A stretch of DNA of 64,000 nucleotides from Rhipicephalus microplus (taxonomy: Eukaryota; Arthropoda; Arachnida; Ixodida; Ixodidae): contig NC_134704.1 in the NCBI RefSeq assembly GCF_043290135.1, positions 23,912,001 through 23,976,000 on the forward strand, read 5' to 3'. The notes below the pieces were generated by a model, which was not told where the DNA came from, ran no database searches, and worked only from the letters and a program-made list of their open reading frames with translations. The position numbers were made by a program, and so were the translations under genes. This document shows, piece by piece, positions 21,821 through 35,459 of this stretch. Position 1 is the first letter of the stretch. Every line of letters begins with the position of its first letter.

Positions 21821-22059
21821 CCGCTGCGGTGGTCTAGTGGCTAAGGTACTCGACTGCAGACCTGCAGGTCGCGGGATCGAATCCTGGCTGCGGTGGCTGA
21901 ATTTCCGATGGAGGCGGAAATCTCGTAGGCCCGTGTGCTCAGATTTGGGTGCACCGTTAAAGAACCCCAGGTGGTCGAAACTTCCGGAGTCCTCCACTAC
22001 GGCGTCTCTCATAATCATACGGTGGTTTTGGAACGTTAAACCCCACATATCAATCAATC
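21821..22059 (+). mobile_element. Full-length Ruka-like tRNA-derived SINE
   Basis: This is the best-preserved full copy in the window. The tRNA-like head has an A box TGGTCTAGTGG at 21830-21840 and a B box GGGATCGAATCC at 21873-21884, spaced as in a tRNA gene, so it could be recognised by TFIIIC. The body includes GATTTGGGTGCACCG, CCCCAGGTGGTCGAAAC and GGAACGTTAAACCCCACATA, and ends in a short ATCAATCAATC tail. Flanks TCTGGCACTATCGCG and TCTGCACTACTGCG are similar and may be a decayed target duplication. Assignment to Ruka is from memory of the tick family. Confidence 0.92.
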
Positions 22060-23635
22060 TGCACTACTGCGTCAGCAGTCAAACATCGTAACCACAGTAT
22101 CAGCCAGTGCATGCGTGTTCGTGATATCAACTAATCCTGTGATCCCTTTGGTAATGACGTTGAATCAGATTATCCAGCAACATCTTTCAGACGGAAAAAA
22201 TCCCTCGCTTGCGCGAATTACGTTCGTCTAAATTGACAACCGTGCCTCATTAGTCAACGTAACACTCGAGATTAAGAAACAGGCCCTATTATCCAGGAAT
22301 TACACAGAAGGAAAGACAACCAATCGACCGACACACTCGTATGTAAGAGGGTTAAGGGCTTACGAAAAAAAAAAAGCTAATTGGGCCGCAAGTGCACCCG
22401 GAGGGGATTACGCAAGAGAAACAGAATAAACCATGACTATACTGTGACGTGAATGGATAAAAGCTGCAAACGAAAATAAAAAAAGTACTCTGCATGTATA
22501 CTCTACCCTGAGTAAAGAATGCGCAGCCAAGCTATTTGAAAAACATGCGCCATCCTTGCTGCTAGGCAAAGACCACCGCCACAAATGATGTTAGAGAGGA
22601 AGAAAAATATATATGTTGTTGCAACTCAGTTATTTATTAAAACGTGAGCGTCTCGCTGAGCGGACCCTTCAGTGAAACACAACGCGCAAATGCACTAGTA
22701 CAAAATTCCTAACTCCGAACAGTAGCGCAAAGAAGTCTCGATCTGAAGCCATCCGTGTGACTCTTGGTGCTAGTGTTGCGAATTATGCACTGCTAACTAG
22801 CCTATCAATCAGTCCTTTTCGTGGAATATCAACATGACATAGAGACTGCTGACGTCATGTGGCTATATGACATGAGAGGTCACAGAAACCTGTGTCATCA
22901 CTATGGCGTTATCGTGACATCATTGATGGTATTGCATAACGTCACGTGACGACAGCCCTGCATGATATTTCCCTTTGGTAAACAAAGGGCCGATCACGGA
23001 CGCAATGCAACCCCGTGTAAGGCACAGAAAGCTTCAGTGGGAGTAGAACCTATTTAGTCGATTGCGAACGTCAATGTGATTAAATGTGTGCATCTCGCAC
23101 AGCGCCTCTTTATGCACTGCAAGAAGTTTGGCTGCTGCCGATAGTGTTTTAAACGTCACGAAACCTCACGAAAAGAAGAAGACACAGATAAAAAGCACGC
23201 AGAACATCGATACTGTTCATTTCTAGAGAGCAAGGAACAGATATTCAGGACCGAAAGGTGGGCAGGCGGCCAACATGTTGCTCTTTCACGTGCAGACAAA
23301 CGCAAGTGCCATGCGAAATAGCGGCCATACGCGCTCAGTGCGTGTTTGGTGCCTGTGTATGTGAGTGGCGGCGTAATGACGCACGAAACGTAATCACAGG
23401 CAGAGATGAACGTGAATAACTTATGACGAATGGTACACCACCTGCAAAACGTGCATAATCGTTGGATACTCAGCTGTGTCTCAAGAAGCTTTCTCGGTGG
23501 CTATGTATACTTGTGCGCGTCAAATGCAGTTCGTGACTGCGGCAGGGATGATCGCACAAAATCAGTTTCACCAACAAGGTGAAGCAATGAATGTGGTAGC
23601 GACAAATTGCAATGTTATACGAAGTGAGACAGGCA
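22060..23635. other. Anonymous stretch, nothing recognised
   Basis: Ordinary AT-rich sequence without coding motifs. A GACATCATTGATG/CATGACAT-like patch at 22840-22960 is rich in TGACGTCA-like half palindromes but no element is defined. Confidence 0.4.
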
Positions 23636-23924
23636 GTTAACTCATTCAGATCCGATCTCACGTAACTCTCCAAAACGCTGGTGTAAGGGAACACGGCCGC
23701 TCCAGGTACACTCTTGGCACCACTCTTTTTTCCTTTGTTAAGAGCACAGACCATAGAAGCTCCCGCCTGCTGTGGGGGCAGGCACGTGATTGTTGCCGTG
23801 ATAATGTAGCAACCATAAGCGCCGCCCTCCTCCTTGTTCGCTCACCAGATAAACGCACGTGCAGACGATTGCGGCCGGAAAGGCGATGTTCGCTCCGCAA
23901 AAAGAGGAGGCTAGCGCATCCTTC

Positions 23925-24449
<525 letters not shown>

Positions 24450-24535
24450 GTGAATGCCGGCGGCGGTGGCTAGGACGGCAAAAAAAAAAAGAGCCGAGAC
24501 TGTCCATATAATTGCTATCACAATAAAAATGGCTG

Positions 24536-26690
24536 GATCAAATTGTGAGACTAGTTATTGTATGAGAAAAATCTATCACGACCGCCTTGCTTGGAACTGA
24601 GCGCATAGAGCGTCATGCCTAACTCCCGATTAAGTACTCGAGGCCAGGATTCTGGCCCACGAGGGGCTAGTTCGTTAAACGTCCACCACGTGCCGCATGA
24701 AGTTGAACCCTCCCCCTCGTTCCCTCTTTTCTCCTCCCACCACGGCGCTGACGAGTTCCCTACGGAAGTGGCCTCGCTCCTCAACCTGTTCTCGCCCGCC
24801 CCTCATTGCGGGAACCAAAGAATAGCGACCCGCTGTCAGTGCATTCTTACTCACGCCGTTTAAGAGCCGGCCTGTGTAGAGTACGCGAACAGGTTCCGGA
24901 CCAGCCATGAACATTTTTTCAGACTGAGGACTTCTTTTTTTTTTCTTGCCTTGGCTGAATTCGAGTCCTCACAGTTTTGATATAGTCATAGATAATTTAT
25001 ATACGAAGAAGCTAGGACCAACTGCATTACATTCTTTAGTTTTTTTCTCGTCGTAGGTAATCTATTGTAATCATAATATCAGGTTCAATACTTAATTTGT
25101 GGCTAAGCCATATTACTTTCTGACCCAAACTTTCTGTAGGGCAGAACAAAGTTTTTAATCTTGTTTTTTTAGCTACTAGGCTATTGAAAAGCACGCAAAA
25201 AGTTAAGAAAGATGTCAGTAGAACGATTTTCACAGGAGAAGCATGTCCAGTATATTGGACACTGGGATTAATTTGTTGAACAAATAGGTACACATATTCT
25301 GCTATTCTCTTAGATAGAGCGCTGCTTTTGGCCCTGTTAGATTATTAGTCTTATATAACACAAGCGGGGTTTGTTTTGTCCCGAGAAAAAGTTGATCCTC
25401 TTCGCTGATCCTCTTCATGCTTCATGCTGTTAATATATTCCCAGCATGCCCCAGTTTTATTTTTATGACTGGGCTTGAAGAGTGTCACGTCAAGCCACCT
25501 CTTGTTTTCTTTTTTTCCTTCTAAATTGAGCACGATGTGCACCAATTGCATCTTGGTGTGAGTGTACTGGACATAGGTAATTTTCACATTGCCAGCAAAG
25601 TTTTTATTACAAAAACTACATGTTTGCAACAACGTATCGAAAAAACTTGACAGAACTCATACAATTTAAATTATTTCAATGGTGCAATGATATGTCCTGA
25701 AATACTTTTGTATACTTGAACGCATCATGCGCACGCAGTTTCGCGTAGATTACGCAATTACTTCTAGTGCCCGATAAATAGGTGGAGCTGAAGGGTGAAC
25801 TACACCTAAAAATATCTTACTCGACTCTTACAGAAGCTACCAAAGTGGTTTTAATTCTGACTGTAGCTCTGCTTACTTTTATTCATCACTTTTACCGTCA
25901 TGTTTTTGTCAACGACAAAGTATATGCACCACCCTGCTGAAATCCCCAAATGGTGATTGCAGTAACTGGAAATAAATAGTAATAATAAATAATATGTTCA
26001 ATACATTAGTCAAGGGGCAGGAAAGGAATGTGCTTGTTAACTACATAGTAAACGCTCCGAGATTGTACTGTTCGGTTATCCTTTGCGGAAGCTCTTTCGC
26101 TTTCTTATTTCTTCGTAGAGCTTATTCTTTGCGTCGATGTGCGTAAGGAGCTAAGTATCGTTCCATTGAGAAAATAGCACCAGATGCTCGGGACCGACAG
26201 CACAGTGTAAGCTGAAGGAGCGGCTTTTGTTGAACTTTTTGTAATTTAGTGTTAACCTCTCATTTGCTGGCATCTCATTGCATGTGTCTGATTTTATAAG
26301 GTACTCAGCATAGTTCCGTAAACTGTACTTCAAACAATGCCTGCTTCAAGGGACAGCGTGTGCCTGATTGTTTTTCCACTACTACCTGACAACATTTAAT
26401 TTAACGAGATTCGCAACTTCAGATTATGCAGCATCGTGTGTTTAACAAAAGATTTGCTACACCTAGAACTATTGTGTCTTTATGTTTTTGGCTCATTTCA
26501 ATCGCCTTGATATATTACAAATAGTAATAGATAAATTATTTATGTAACACTTCATCTGGCGAGATTTCATTGCGACATGTGAAAGGAAATTTAATAGCGT
26601 TATTGCGCACATTACAACTGCTTTATGCAACAGATAGTCGAATGTGCAACGATCTCCGCATTATTGATAAATGTGTTGAAGGCCTGTGCA
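24536..26690. other. Anonymous AT-rich stretch, nothing recognised
   Basis: No coding motif is visible in any frame. A slightly GC-rich patch at 24600-24860 has open frames on both strands without motifs. Confidence 0.45.
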
Positions 26691-26699
26691 CCAATAAAA

Positions 26700-26830
26700 G
26701 ATCGTACGCCAAGGACCCCATTCGATAGCTCGAGCTATCGAATGGGGTCCAAGGACAAGGACCCCATTAATCGTACGCCAAGGACCCCATTCGATAGCTC
26801 GAGCTATCGAATGGGGTATGGCGTACGATG
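26700..26830. repeat. Tandem pair of near-perfect palindromes
   Basis: Two units share the order ATCGTACGCC, AAGGACCCCATTC, core GATAGCTCGAGCTATC, GAATGGGGT. Unit 2 (26770-26829) closes with ATGGCGTACGAT and so is a 60-bp inverted repeat with arms meeting at TCGA and almost no loop. Unit 1 (26701-26749) lacks the closing arm. The 20 bases between them (AAGGACAAGGACCCCATTA) are built from pieces of the same unit. Such a sequence will form a strong hairpin in either strand. No transposase or flanking duplication was identified. Confidence 0.9.
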
Positions 26831-28280
26831 TAAGGGCTAGCATGCTTAACTTATAAGCAATTTTAAACCCACACTGTTTATTTAGGTGTACATCTCAAGT
26901 ATGTAGTGCTTCTTCTCGCCCCCGGATGTTGTCGGAATTCAGAGCTTGATTTTGCGATAGAAGAGTGAATGCACCATAATTATTGCCTATATTAGATTGG
27001 GAAATATTGATGATAATCCAACTTTTCACTCAATGGTCTCGCTGATGTATTTGTAAACATGGCAACGGCAGGAACACTAATCATGCTGCAGCCAAGAAAA
27101 AAACGTGATGCAGAACATTTTTTATTAGTCTATAAAACAGGTATTTATTGATAATATTCCATTAGTTGTTAACGTGAGGTCATTACTGGCAGAAATATGC
27201 TTTGATTTTACTTCCAGGAAGAAAGAAAACTGATGTTTACGTTTGGTGCCATCGTATACAGTGTTACAGCTTCGATCCCCCCACAGTTTAGACAAGAGCG
27301 TAGGATGAAAATTTAGGTGAATTACATGCTTGATACGTGTAGCATTTTATTTTCAACGGCAGAGTGTTTAAACTTCATTTCCAGCCTGGCCCGACGGCCT
27401 CTCCGAACTTGGAACACATGTGTCAGCTAAGCGTAAACAAAGCATTGATATATATATATATATATATATATATAACGAGCCGATAGACTGATGTAGCAAG
27501 AAGGGAGAAAGAAAACTGAGGAAGAGGTAAAGTAAATGAAAGGAATTGGGGTAGGCCACCAGCATCGTTGCTTTCACAGTCTTCTCGTGTGCGCCAGTAA
27601 AATCTGCTTTTTTTTTTCTTAAGCTCAGCAATAACGATCGTTTATATATTAATGCTATACAATTCGCATTTCTTCGCACAGTGCTAAAGCGCCCGAAGTG
27701 GTCTAGTTTGTAAATGTTACAAAGGGAAGCGACAATAAAATGCATCATGAAACTAGAATTGCATTCTGTTGATAAGCCTGCCTTTTTTTTAAACTGTTCA
27801 CCGTACAGGTAGGTGAACACACTAAATGCTCATATTAAAATATTGATCACAGATGGTAGGGTTACATTCTTGGCGCTGAGGTGTACGTGACGAACTACAG
27901 GAGGAACAGCTGAGTTTTAGTGCCGGAAAGCAACACAGTAACACAATATTTACCTACGGCATTTGTTTTTTCAATTATGGTATACAACAACATAAATCAC
28001 TCCAAACATTTTTTTTTCAGTTAGCTTGCCTTTATTAATACATCTCGGCAACCTGGTTTTGCATTTATCAACGAAAAAGTTCACTCTTTACACTTTTGTG
28101 ACGCCCCCTCGAGAGGTACAAACTGTCAAAAATATTACCCAGCGTTGTGCATTTAGATAGCTCTTGTTTTCTTTCCGTTTTTTGCCTGCGTTTTTGTTAT
28201 TTAAGCAGGCGTCAGCATGGGTAGAAAACGATCACTGTACCGTGTAGAGGGACACGTGAAAGACACACTACGCGACAACC
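26831..28280. other. Anonymous stretch with a short TA array
   Basis: A 27-bp TA array lies at 27449-27475. No coding motif is recognised. Confidence 0.45.
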
Positions 28281-28284
28281 TTCC

Positions 28285-28965
28285 CTCGCTGGTCACCCCA
28301 CTGGCAGAAAAATAGTTGAAGCCAGCCAAGCGCATTGTCATCCCATATGTGCCGGGCGCCAGTGAAGAGCTCTCCGCGATTCTCGGAAAATCAGGGGTCG
28401 AGGTGGTTCGCAAGCCTGCTTCGATGCTCACCCGCTTGCTACCACGGCCGAAGGAAGAAGCAACACCAGCGAGTAGCCTGCAAGTTGCCGTGTTCAGAGT
28501 GTCCAGCCAGATACGTGGGCAAAAGCGAATGTTTGCATTCAGAAAGCCCGTGGAGCGGCCGAAAGGCTTGGACTGGCGTTCCTGACGAGGGAGTCAGCCG
28601 CTGAGCGCTAACATGCGCCTTGCCGGGCAGCAATAAACTTCCGCTCCCACTCGTTAAGATTACGCCAACTTAAGAACGACGTCAGGAAGGCAGAAGTGCA
28701 ACGCGGCGCTTTTGCAGAGAGCTTGAGCAGCCCGACCATATGATCGATTTCTACAGCTTTTCTGTTATAGAAACAGAGAGGAAGTTCGGAAGGAGGTCTT
28801 TGCGCGAGTCCTGACACATTTACAACACGCCAACAAACTTGAACCGCTATTTAGGAACGATCTCCTCTGTATACGTTCACGGCTTCGGAAACGTGTTGGA
28901 AACGGAGAAACACAGTTTTGGCAAAACAAGACACGGATATGTTTTGTGACAAACACAGACAGATC
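28285..28965 (+). pseudogene. Penelope-like element relic with GIY-YIG endonuclease region
   Basis: Broken frames read in order RIVIPYVPGASEELSAIL (near 28328), a linker, then after a frame change VACKLPCSECPARYVGKSE (near 28478), then KAEVQRGAFAE near 28690, DHMIDFYSFSVIE near 28735, and finally RESxHIYNTPTNLNRYLG and SSVYVHGFGNVLETEKHS out to about 28920. The arrangement of a PYVPG segment, a CPxxYVG-type GIY-YIG core and a KAEVQRSALAEH-like segment is what I know from Penelope-like elements, whose GIY-YIG endonuclease sits C-terminal to the RT. No RT part is present and there are several frameshifts and stops, so it is a dead 3' fragment. Confidence 0.7.
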
Positions 28966-30165
<1,200 letters not shown>

Positions 30166-30169
30166 CATA

Positions 30170-30860
30170 CCTGCAAAATACGACGCAGTTCATTTGTAAT
30201 CAAACATGCGCTGCAAATCCATCTTATGATATATTTTGTAATGTGTCTACAAATATAAACATCTTTGGATACTTATTGTGTGCTCTTCATGAATCAATAA
30301 GAAATAAGTTTTCTTTAATAACACAAACACCTCAATATAATGTGTGAAACGCGTGTGCATGTCCCGATTAAAATGTAAAAAATTATGCTGTGCAAATCTG
30401 CAAACTTTACCTACAAACGAATGCAGATGTCAAGATCATAACAATACAAGGTGCGTATATGCATGCACAATATAATGTTATATTCACTGTGGAGATAATC
30501 AAAACAAAGAACGAAAAATGAAATAATTACATTGAAAGTACTGTTGTTTTTTGCCCTTATCAAGCCTCAACACTTTTCTTGGTGTGAAAAAGGTCCTATC
30601 ACCGTTTCGGGACGATAAATTAATAAAGCTACATCTTTCAGTTTTCTCAAGCATAGAACCGTGGTAGTGCTATGAACACCTCATTACTATCAAAACTAAC
30701 TACAGCTGCGAAAATTGTACGGACGCCTGGCCTAGGCAGGAATGCGTGGATGCATGTGTTTATGTACGCGCACACATACAAACTACACGTATGAACATAA
30801 TGAAGTATGGTTAAACACCTGCTCCCCCTTCCCTCTAGTAAAAAAGTTTCGTACATTGTG
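30170..30860 (+). repeat. Unidentified diverged repeat, copy A
   Basis: This segment matches 36312-36970 in the same orientation with recognisable anchors in order: TGCAAAATACGACGCAG versus TGCAAAATACAACGCAG; ATGTCCCGAT versus ATATCCCGAT; CAAGATCATAACA in both; CTTATCAAGCCTCA in both; and CAGCTGCGAAAATTGTACGG versus CAGCTGCAAAAATCGCACAG. Both are AT-rich and non-coding. I cannot name the family. Confidence 0.75.
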
Positions 30861-31680
30861 CTGCCCCAGACAAATTGAAAAAATCAACATATAAAGAAAC
30901 ACGAATATTTACATATAAGCAGACACTTACAGCCATGACGTAAGTACGAATAGGATAAAAGAAAGAGTCATCAGCAATACTCATATTCGTAGTAGCCTAT
31001 ACTACGTAAAAGTTTATTACGTGCTTTTAAACGACCCCATAACCACAGTATTCCTCAAGAAAAGCAAGAAAATCATGATCGGTAATGTGCTCAGTAAGAG
31101 TTAGAATCTCTTGTATAGGATTTGCGGCACTTTTATAATATAAAGAAGTAGAACGAAAACAAAATAATAAAGCTTAACGTATAATATCTTTGTTATTTGA
31201 GTTCTGCGGACAATATCGCGCTCTTTAGTAATGCCGGCGATGATTCACGAAAAAAAATAATTTGGAGATGTAAAAAAAATACACGTTAAAGTATGAGGGG
31301 CCCGAAAGAAAACAAACTAAAGAGGGGCCCGAAGAAAACAAAGATAATGTTAGGCGGTCCGGTGAAAACGTGGAATTAGGGGACTAACAATAAAGCCACC
31401 CCTCCCACTATGCTTCTCTCATTGACCAAAAAATAAGGTTAGGTTGATTCGCAATTATCGTTAGTCATTTGTAACACATGCACGGCAATCACAATGCCGA
31501 AAAGCTTCAAGCAGAAATTCAAAATATTTCAGTAATAACTTGCGGGCCTAAAACACGAATAAACTACAGCACGCGACCTGAAAAGCATCACGAGACTTGA
31601 GTGGTACCACAAGATCCAATAAACTTTAGATATAGAGAGGGTGGACACGCCCACACGCACGAATTGCTCATCTCACAATA
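30861..31680. other. Anonymous AT-rich stretch, nothing recognised
   Basis: A local duplication GAGGGGCCCGAA occurs twice at 31297-31335. No coding motif. Confidence 0.4.
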
Positions 31681-31684
31681 TTAA

Positions 31685-32561
31685 ATGCGAAGCATTGCAG
31701 TAGTTGTCCCAGCAAGATGTGTTACCATCAGCTTTAGGACTGACCACTCTACGGCATCTACAACAGCGGAACTAGCTGCTTTGCGTGCTGCACTTTGTGT
31801 GGTCAATCAGGAACCACCGCAACAATGGTCGATTTTCAGCTACTCAAGAGCTGCCCTACAATCTGTGCTCTCAGCAATACGTCGGTCCGTACAAACAGCT
31901 TGTTTTCAAAATTCGATGCCTCCTCCACACTTCACAAGAGAAAGGGGATCATGTGACGTTTCAGCTGCCAAGTCACTGCGGCATAATAGGGAACGAACAT
32001 GCCGATACTGCCGCGCGGGCAGCCCTTGATTGAACACGAGAAGAAGCCATACCACTTTCGAGGACCGATGCTGCCAGTAATCTTCGACGACTTGCGCGTG
32101 AAATCACGTTTTCGCTATGGTGCCCACCAAGCATCGATACAAATCGTCAACACCACCTGTCCTCTTTGATGGCTCTCCGCATGCCCACTGGACTCGACCG
32201 AAGAGAAGCCACCCGTCTTCATCGCTTATGGCTAGGAGTGGCATTTACAAAATCTTATTCCTTCGTCATAGGAATGGCCGACAACGCTCTCTGCGATGCC
32301 TGTCATTGCGAAGAGACGCTACACCACATCCTGTGTGACTGTCCGTTGTATGAAATCCAGAGACAGTCACTGGCGTCCGCTTTTGCGCGCATCGACAACA
32401 GCCAAATGTCTGTGGACACTATTCTGTCAAGTGACCGAGAGAAGACATTGCAACAGAAGGCGACGAAAGCTCTGTTGAAATTCCTACGCTACACCGACTT
32501 GAACAAGCGACTGCAACAGCAATGTCACACACCGCGAAAGACAAGACTGGACTATGACTGA
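31685..32561 (+). pseudogene. LINE RNase H and C-terminal region, frameshifted
   Basis: The RNase H half reads AVVVPARC and TASTTAELAALRAALCVVN (with the catalytic Glu), then after a frame change near 31895 LPSHCGIIGNEHADTAARAA (the GHCG-GNExAD motif, with Ser for Gly in the first position). One TGA at 32031-32033 interrupts an otherwise open frame that continues to 32561. The latter part contains RLWLGVAFTKSYSFVIGMAD, the zinc-binding CDACHCEETLHHILCDCPLY and KATKALLKFLRYTDLNKRL. The aspartate of the SDS motif is replaced (SYSRAAL), a missing catalytic residue. The copy is inactive. Confidence 0.85.
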
Positions 32562-32580
32562 GTGTGAGCGCGTGTGCTGC

Positions 32581-33029
32581 CGAAAGTTTTGAGTTTGAGT
32601 TTGAGTTTAGTTAACCACATGACAAGTACACGAAAATACACTGTATACGTGGTTTGGTGCGAAGGGAAAAAAGCTGCATTTCACAGCTTGACTGGCCCCT
32701 CCAACCAGAAAAAAAATCTAAACTACAAGGTTACAAAAATACAAAAATTACAGGCAGCGGAAAGCGACAATACAAAAAGAAACACGCATGTGGCCCATCA
32801 CAGCAAATAATAGAATGACAACTCTGAAATGCATACAAAAATATGCATTACAAAGCAATGTATGAAAGAATAAAAACGGAATAACTATTACAGAAATCAC
32901 CCAACATTCATTTACAACACAATCAGCACATCCAATTTAACATTTCAGTTTTAGGCAATACGGAGATTATCAGTCGTTAGTTTCCATTTGTTCATCACAC
33001 TTGGAAGGCGGTAACGTAATGTTTATCCC
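32581..33029 (-). mobile_element. Insertion in a LINE 3' UTR, probably a CR1/L2-type tail
   Basis: This 449-bp AT-rich block separates two parts of a LINE 3' UTR. Read on the minus strand it ends at 32581 in TAAACTCAAACTCAAACTC, a pentanucleotide-like tail of the kind carried by L2/CR1-group LINEs. It begins with a possible C-terminal peptide TLRYRLPSVMNKWKL before a stop. The tail and the interruption are seen; the family call is inference. No exact target-site duplication was found. Confidence 0.5.
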
Positions 33030-33235
33030 TCTTCCCTCTCTGCTCTCTATCTTTCATCTCCCTCACCCCCCTCCCATGCGCAGGGTTGCAAACCGGCTGC
33101 CTATAGGCTGGTTAACCTCCCTGGCATTCTTTTCCTCCCATTTTCCTTCCTTCATTTTTTAGCGACCTTCGGCGACTTTCAGCGTATCTGTCTATCTAGC
33201 CGCCTACGACTTTTAGCTCTCCTGGCCGTTTCGAT

Positions 33236-33935
33236 AATGGTATCAATACCAAAGTTGGTATGGCATAACATGACTGTATGAAAAACATATTTGACTGGTC
33301 ATAACATGAAAATCATGACATGTCATGAGCGTCATGATTTACATTTCATGGTCTTGTAGCACTTGTGGTGGTTTCGTTCACATGACATGTTGAAAAACTT
33401 GTATCGTATAGTATGATTGCATGGCGAAGACAAGCGACATACTTAACATGAAAATCATGACACGCGTGTCATGTAACAACATGACTACATGCCACGCTCA
33501 TGGTGTGCTCGCGGCCGTTTCGGAAGCGTCACATATACCAAATTTGGCATTACGAGACGTGAATGGATGAAGAAGATATGATACTGGTGAAAGAATGATA
33601 AACATGACATGTATGTCATGTAACAACATGACCACATGCTACACTCATGATGCGCTCGCGGCTGTTTCGCTAGCTTCACATGTACCAAACTCGGTATTAC
33701 GCGACGCGAACGGACAACATAGGTAAATGACACATCCAAACATGATAATCACGACATGCGTGTCATGTAACAGCATGACTACATGCCACACTGATGATGC
33801 GCTCGCGGCCGTTTCGCTAGCTTCACATATGCCAAGTTTGGTATTACGTGAAGCCAATGAATGACGAAGATATGTGACTGGTGCAAACATGATAATCATG
33901 ACATGCGTGTCATGTGAGAGCATGACTACATGCCT
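33236..33935. repeat. About 147-bp tandem repeat array, part 1
   Basis: The anchor GCTCGCGGC recurs at 33507, 33654 and 33801, exactly 147 bases apart. Monomers share TTTCGCTAGCTTCACATA, CAAATTTGGTATTACG-like and CGTGTCATGTAA segments. Older, more degenerate monomers extend left to about 33236. Monomers are rich in ATGACATG/CATGTCAT palindromes. The open frames on the minus strand here are read-throughs of the repeat. Confidence 0.88.
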
Positions 33936-34317
33936 AAGTCAAGGCGACAATACATTTTGACGTGACGCGGTGCGCGTGCTCTCCGGCATTTATTTCGTCG
34001 CGTCACGCTGGCGTTGCCACGCCAGGCGCCGGTCCTGCCATATACTCGCAGGCGCGCCTCGTTGCTTTGACGCATGCGCGTTTCAGCGCGTCCGGCGTCC
34101 CTCCATAATGAAAAGAGGGAGACGCTGTGTTGTCTTGGTAACGTATCGGCACTAAATGCAGCATGTCGCATTTTACGCCAGTTGCCGTCGGGCGGCGCCG
34201 ACGCACGATAGCCGCGCCTGGCATCAGACTATACAGTGCTCGCGTTTTTCTAACGAAGCGTCGCTGTGCCCAGTGTGCTCGAGCGTGAACGCTACATGGG
34301 AGTATACTGAGCCCTTC
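33936..34317. other. GC-rich segment splitting the tandem array
   Basis: About 380 bases of GC-rich sequence (for example GGCGTTGCCACGCCAGGC and GGGCGGCGCCGACGC) separate the two parts of the 147-bp array. It may be an insertion or a higher-order part of the repeat. No terminal inverted repeats or target duplication are seen, and open frames on both strands have no recognisable motif. Confidence 0.6.
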
Positions 34318-34600
34318 ATGATGCGCTCGCGGCCATTTTGCTAGCTTCACATATAACAAATTTGGTGTTACGTGACGTCAATGAATGACGAACGTATAAT
34401 GACAGGTGCAAGCATGATAATTCTGACACGCGTGTCGTGTAAGAACATGATAACATACCATGCTCACAGCGTGTTCGCGGTCGTTCCGCTAGCTTCACAT
34501 ATACTAAATTTGGTATCACGCGACGTGAACAGATAACGAAGGTAAACGACACATCCAAACAAGATAATCATGACACGGAAGTCATGTAAGGCATCATTTA
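34318..34600. repeat. About 147-bp tandem repeat array, part 2
   Basis: Two further monomers with the GCTCGCGGC anchor at 34324 and its variant GTTCGCGGT near 34473, spaced 149 bases, in the same orientation as part 1. Confidence 0.85.
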
Positions 34601-35459
34601 CTCCCACCTCGTAACGTTGTGCTGATTTGAAAGAGACATATCAACATTTCTCATTCGTGCATGCTTCGCATATCATCGATTCCCACTGTACGTGGGATAT
34701 GCCAATTTTTATTGTAATGAAATGAATCATGTAGCAAAACCTCTCCCGTGTGCCGATTTCAGCGGTAAGAACATGAGTGAATAAACATCCAGGCACACCA
34801 TAGAAAGAGAATACAAAAAAAAAAGAATGTTCAGTAGCAAATGCGCAGTAAAACCAGAACCGAAATATGATGAGACGGAGAGCAGCCAGCATAAGGCCTT
34901 ATATGTAGTGAGCGAGTCCAAAATGGAAGCACTGGGTCACTGCTGCATGCTGTGGTTATCTCTGCCGAAAGGAGTGTCAGAATGCTGCCACGTATCCGAC
35001 TCGGGCACAATTTTGACTCCTCCGCACTTGTCCACACACCGCCACTTTGGCAAGAAAAACCTGCTCCCGCCGTAATGATTATCCCTCCGTCAAGCCGACT
35101 ACTGAGAAAAAAAAATGGGGGGGGGGGGGGGGTAGACTTTGCAAACAGAAAAAATGTTCATTCTCTTTCGTTGGGAGCTCGGTTAAACTTCTGACCATGG
35201 TTGGCGTCCATCCTACCCCCCTTACCCCAGCGTGTCGTTTGTGTTTGTGGGAATGTGGTTTGAGGAAGGCGTTCGCCGAATCTTCATTGTGCGGACGACG
35301 ACGCCAGAGGACCATGCTGCCTCCGCTGTCCGCCTACCTTGAGACGAACCCTTGCTCGCGTTCAACGAGATAACAAAAAACGTCTGTCTGTCAAATGGGC
35401 ATTTTCCTCCTACACCCTGGCTTGAGTATATAGGGTGCCGGGTAATCACCATTGCTCTA
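34601..35459. other. Anonymous stretch, nothing recognised
   Basis: A G run lies at 35116-35132. A TATATA with adjacent GC-rich sequence near 35428 could be promoter- or LTR-like but nothing supports it further. Confidence 0.4.

Larger units (their letters stand above)
31685..33170 (+). mobile_element. 5'-truncated RNase H-type LINE with interrupted 3' UTR
   Basis: The coding remnant (31685-32561) is followed by the first bases of a 3' UTR, then about 450 bp of foreign sequence (32581-33029). After that a pyrimidine-rich segment at 33030-33170 matches the 3' UTR of the related element at 61751-61916 (shared GCAGGGTTGCAAACCGG versus GCAGGGTAGCAAACCGG, then GGTTAACCTC). The family is distinct from the full-length element at 14451-19761 but related to the twin-primed copy at 61079-61916. 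The 5' boundary is near 31680. Confidence 0.75.
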
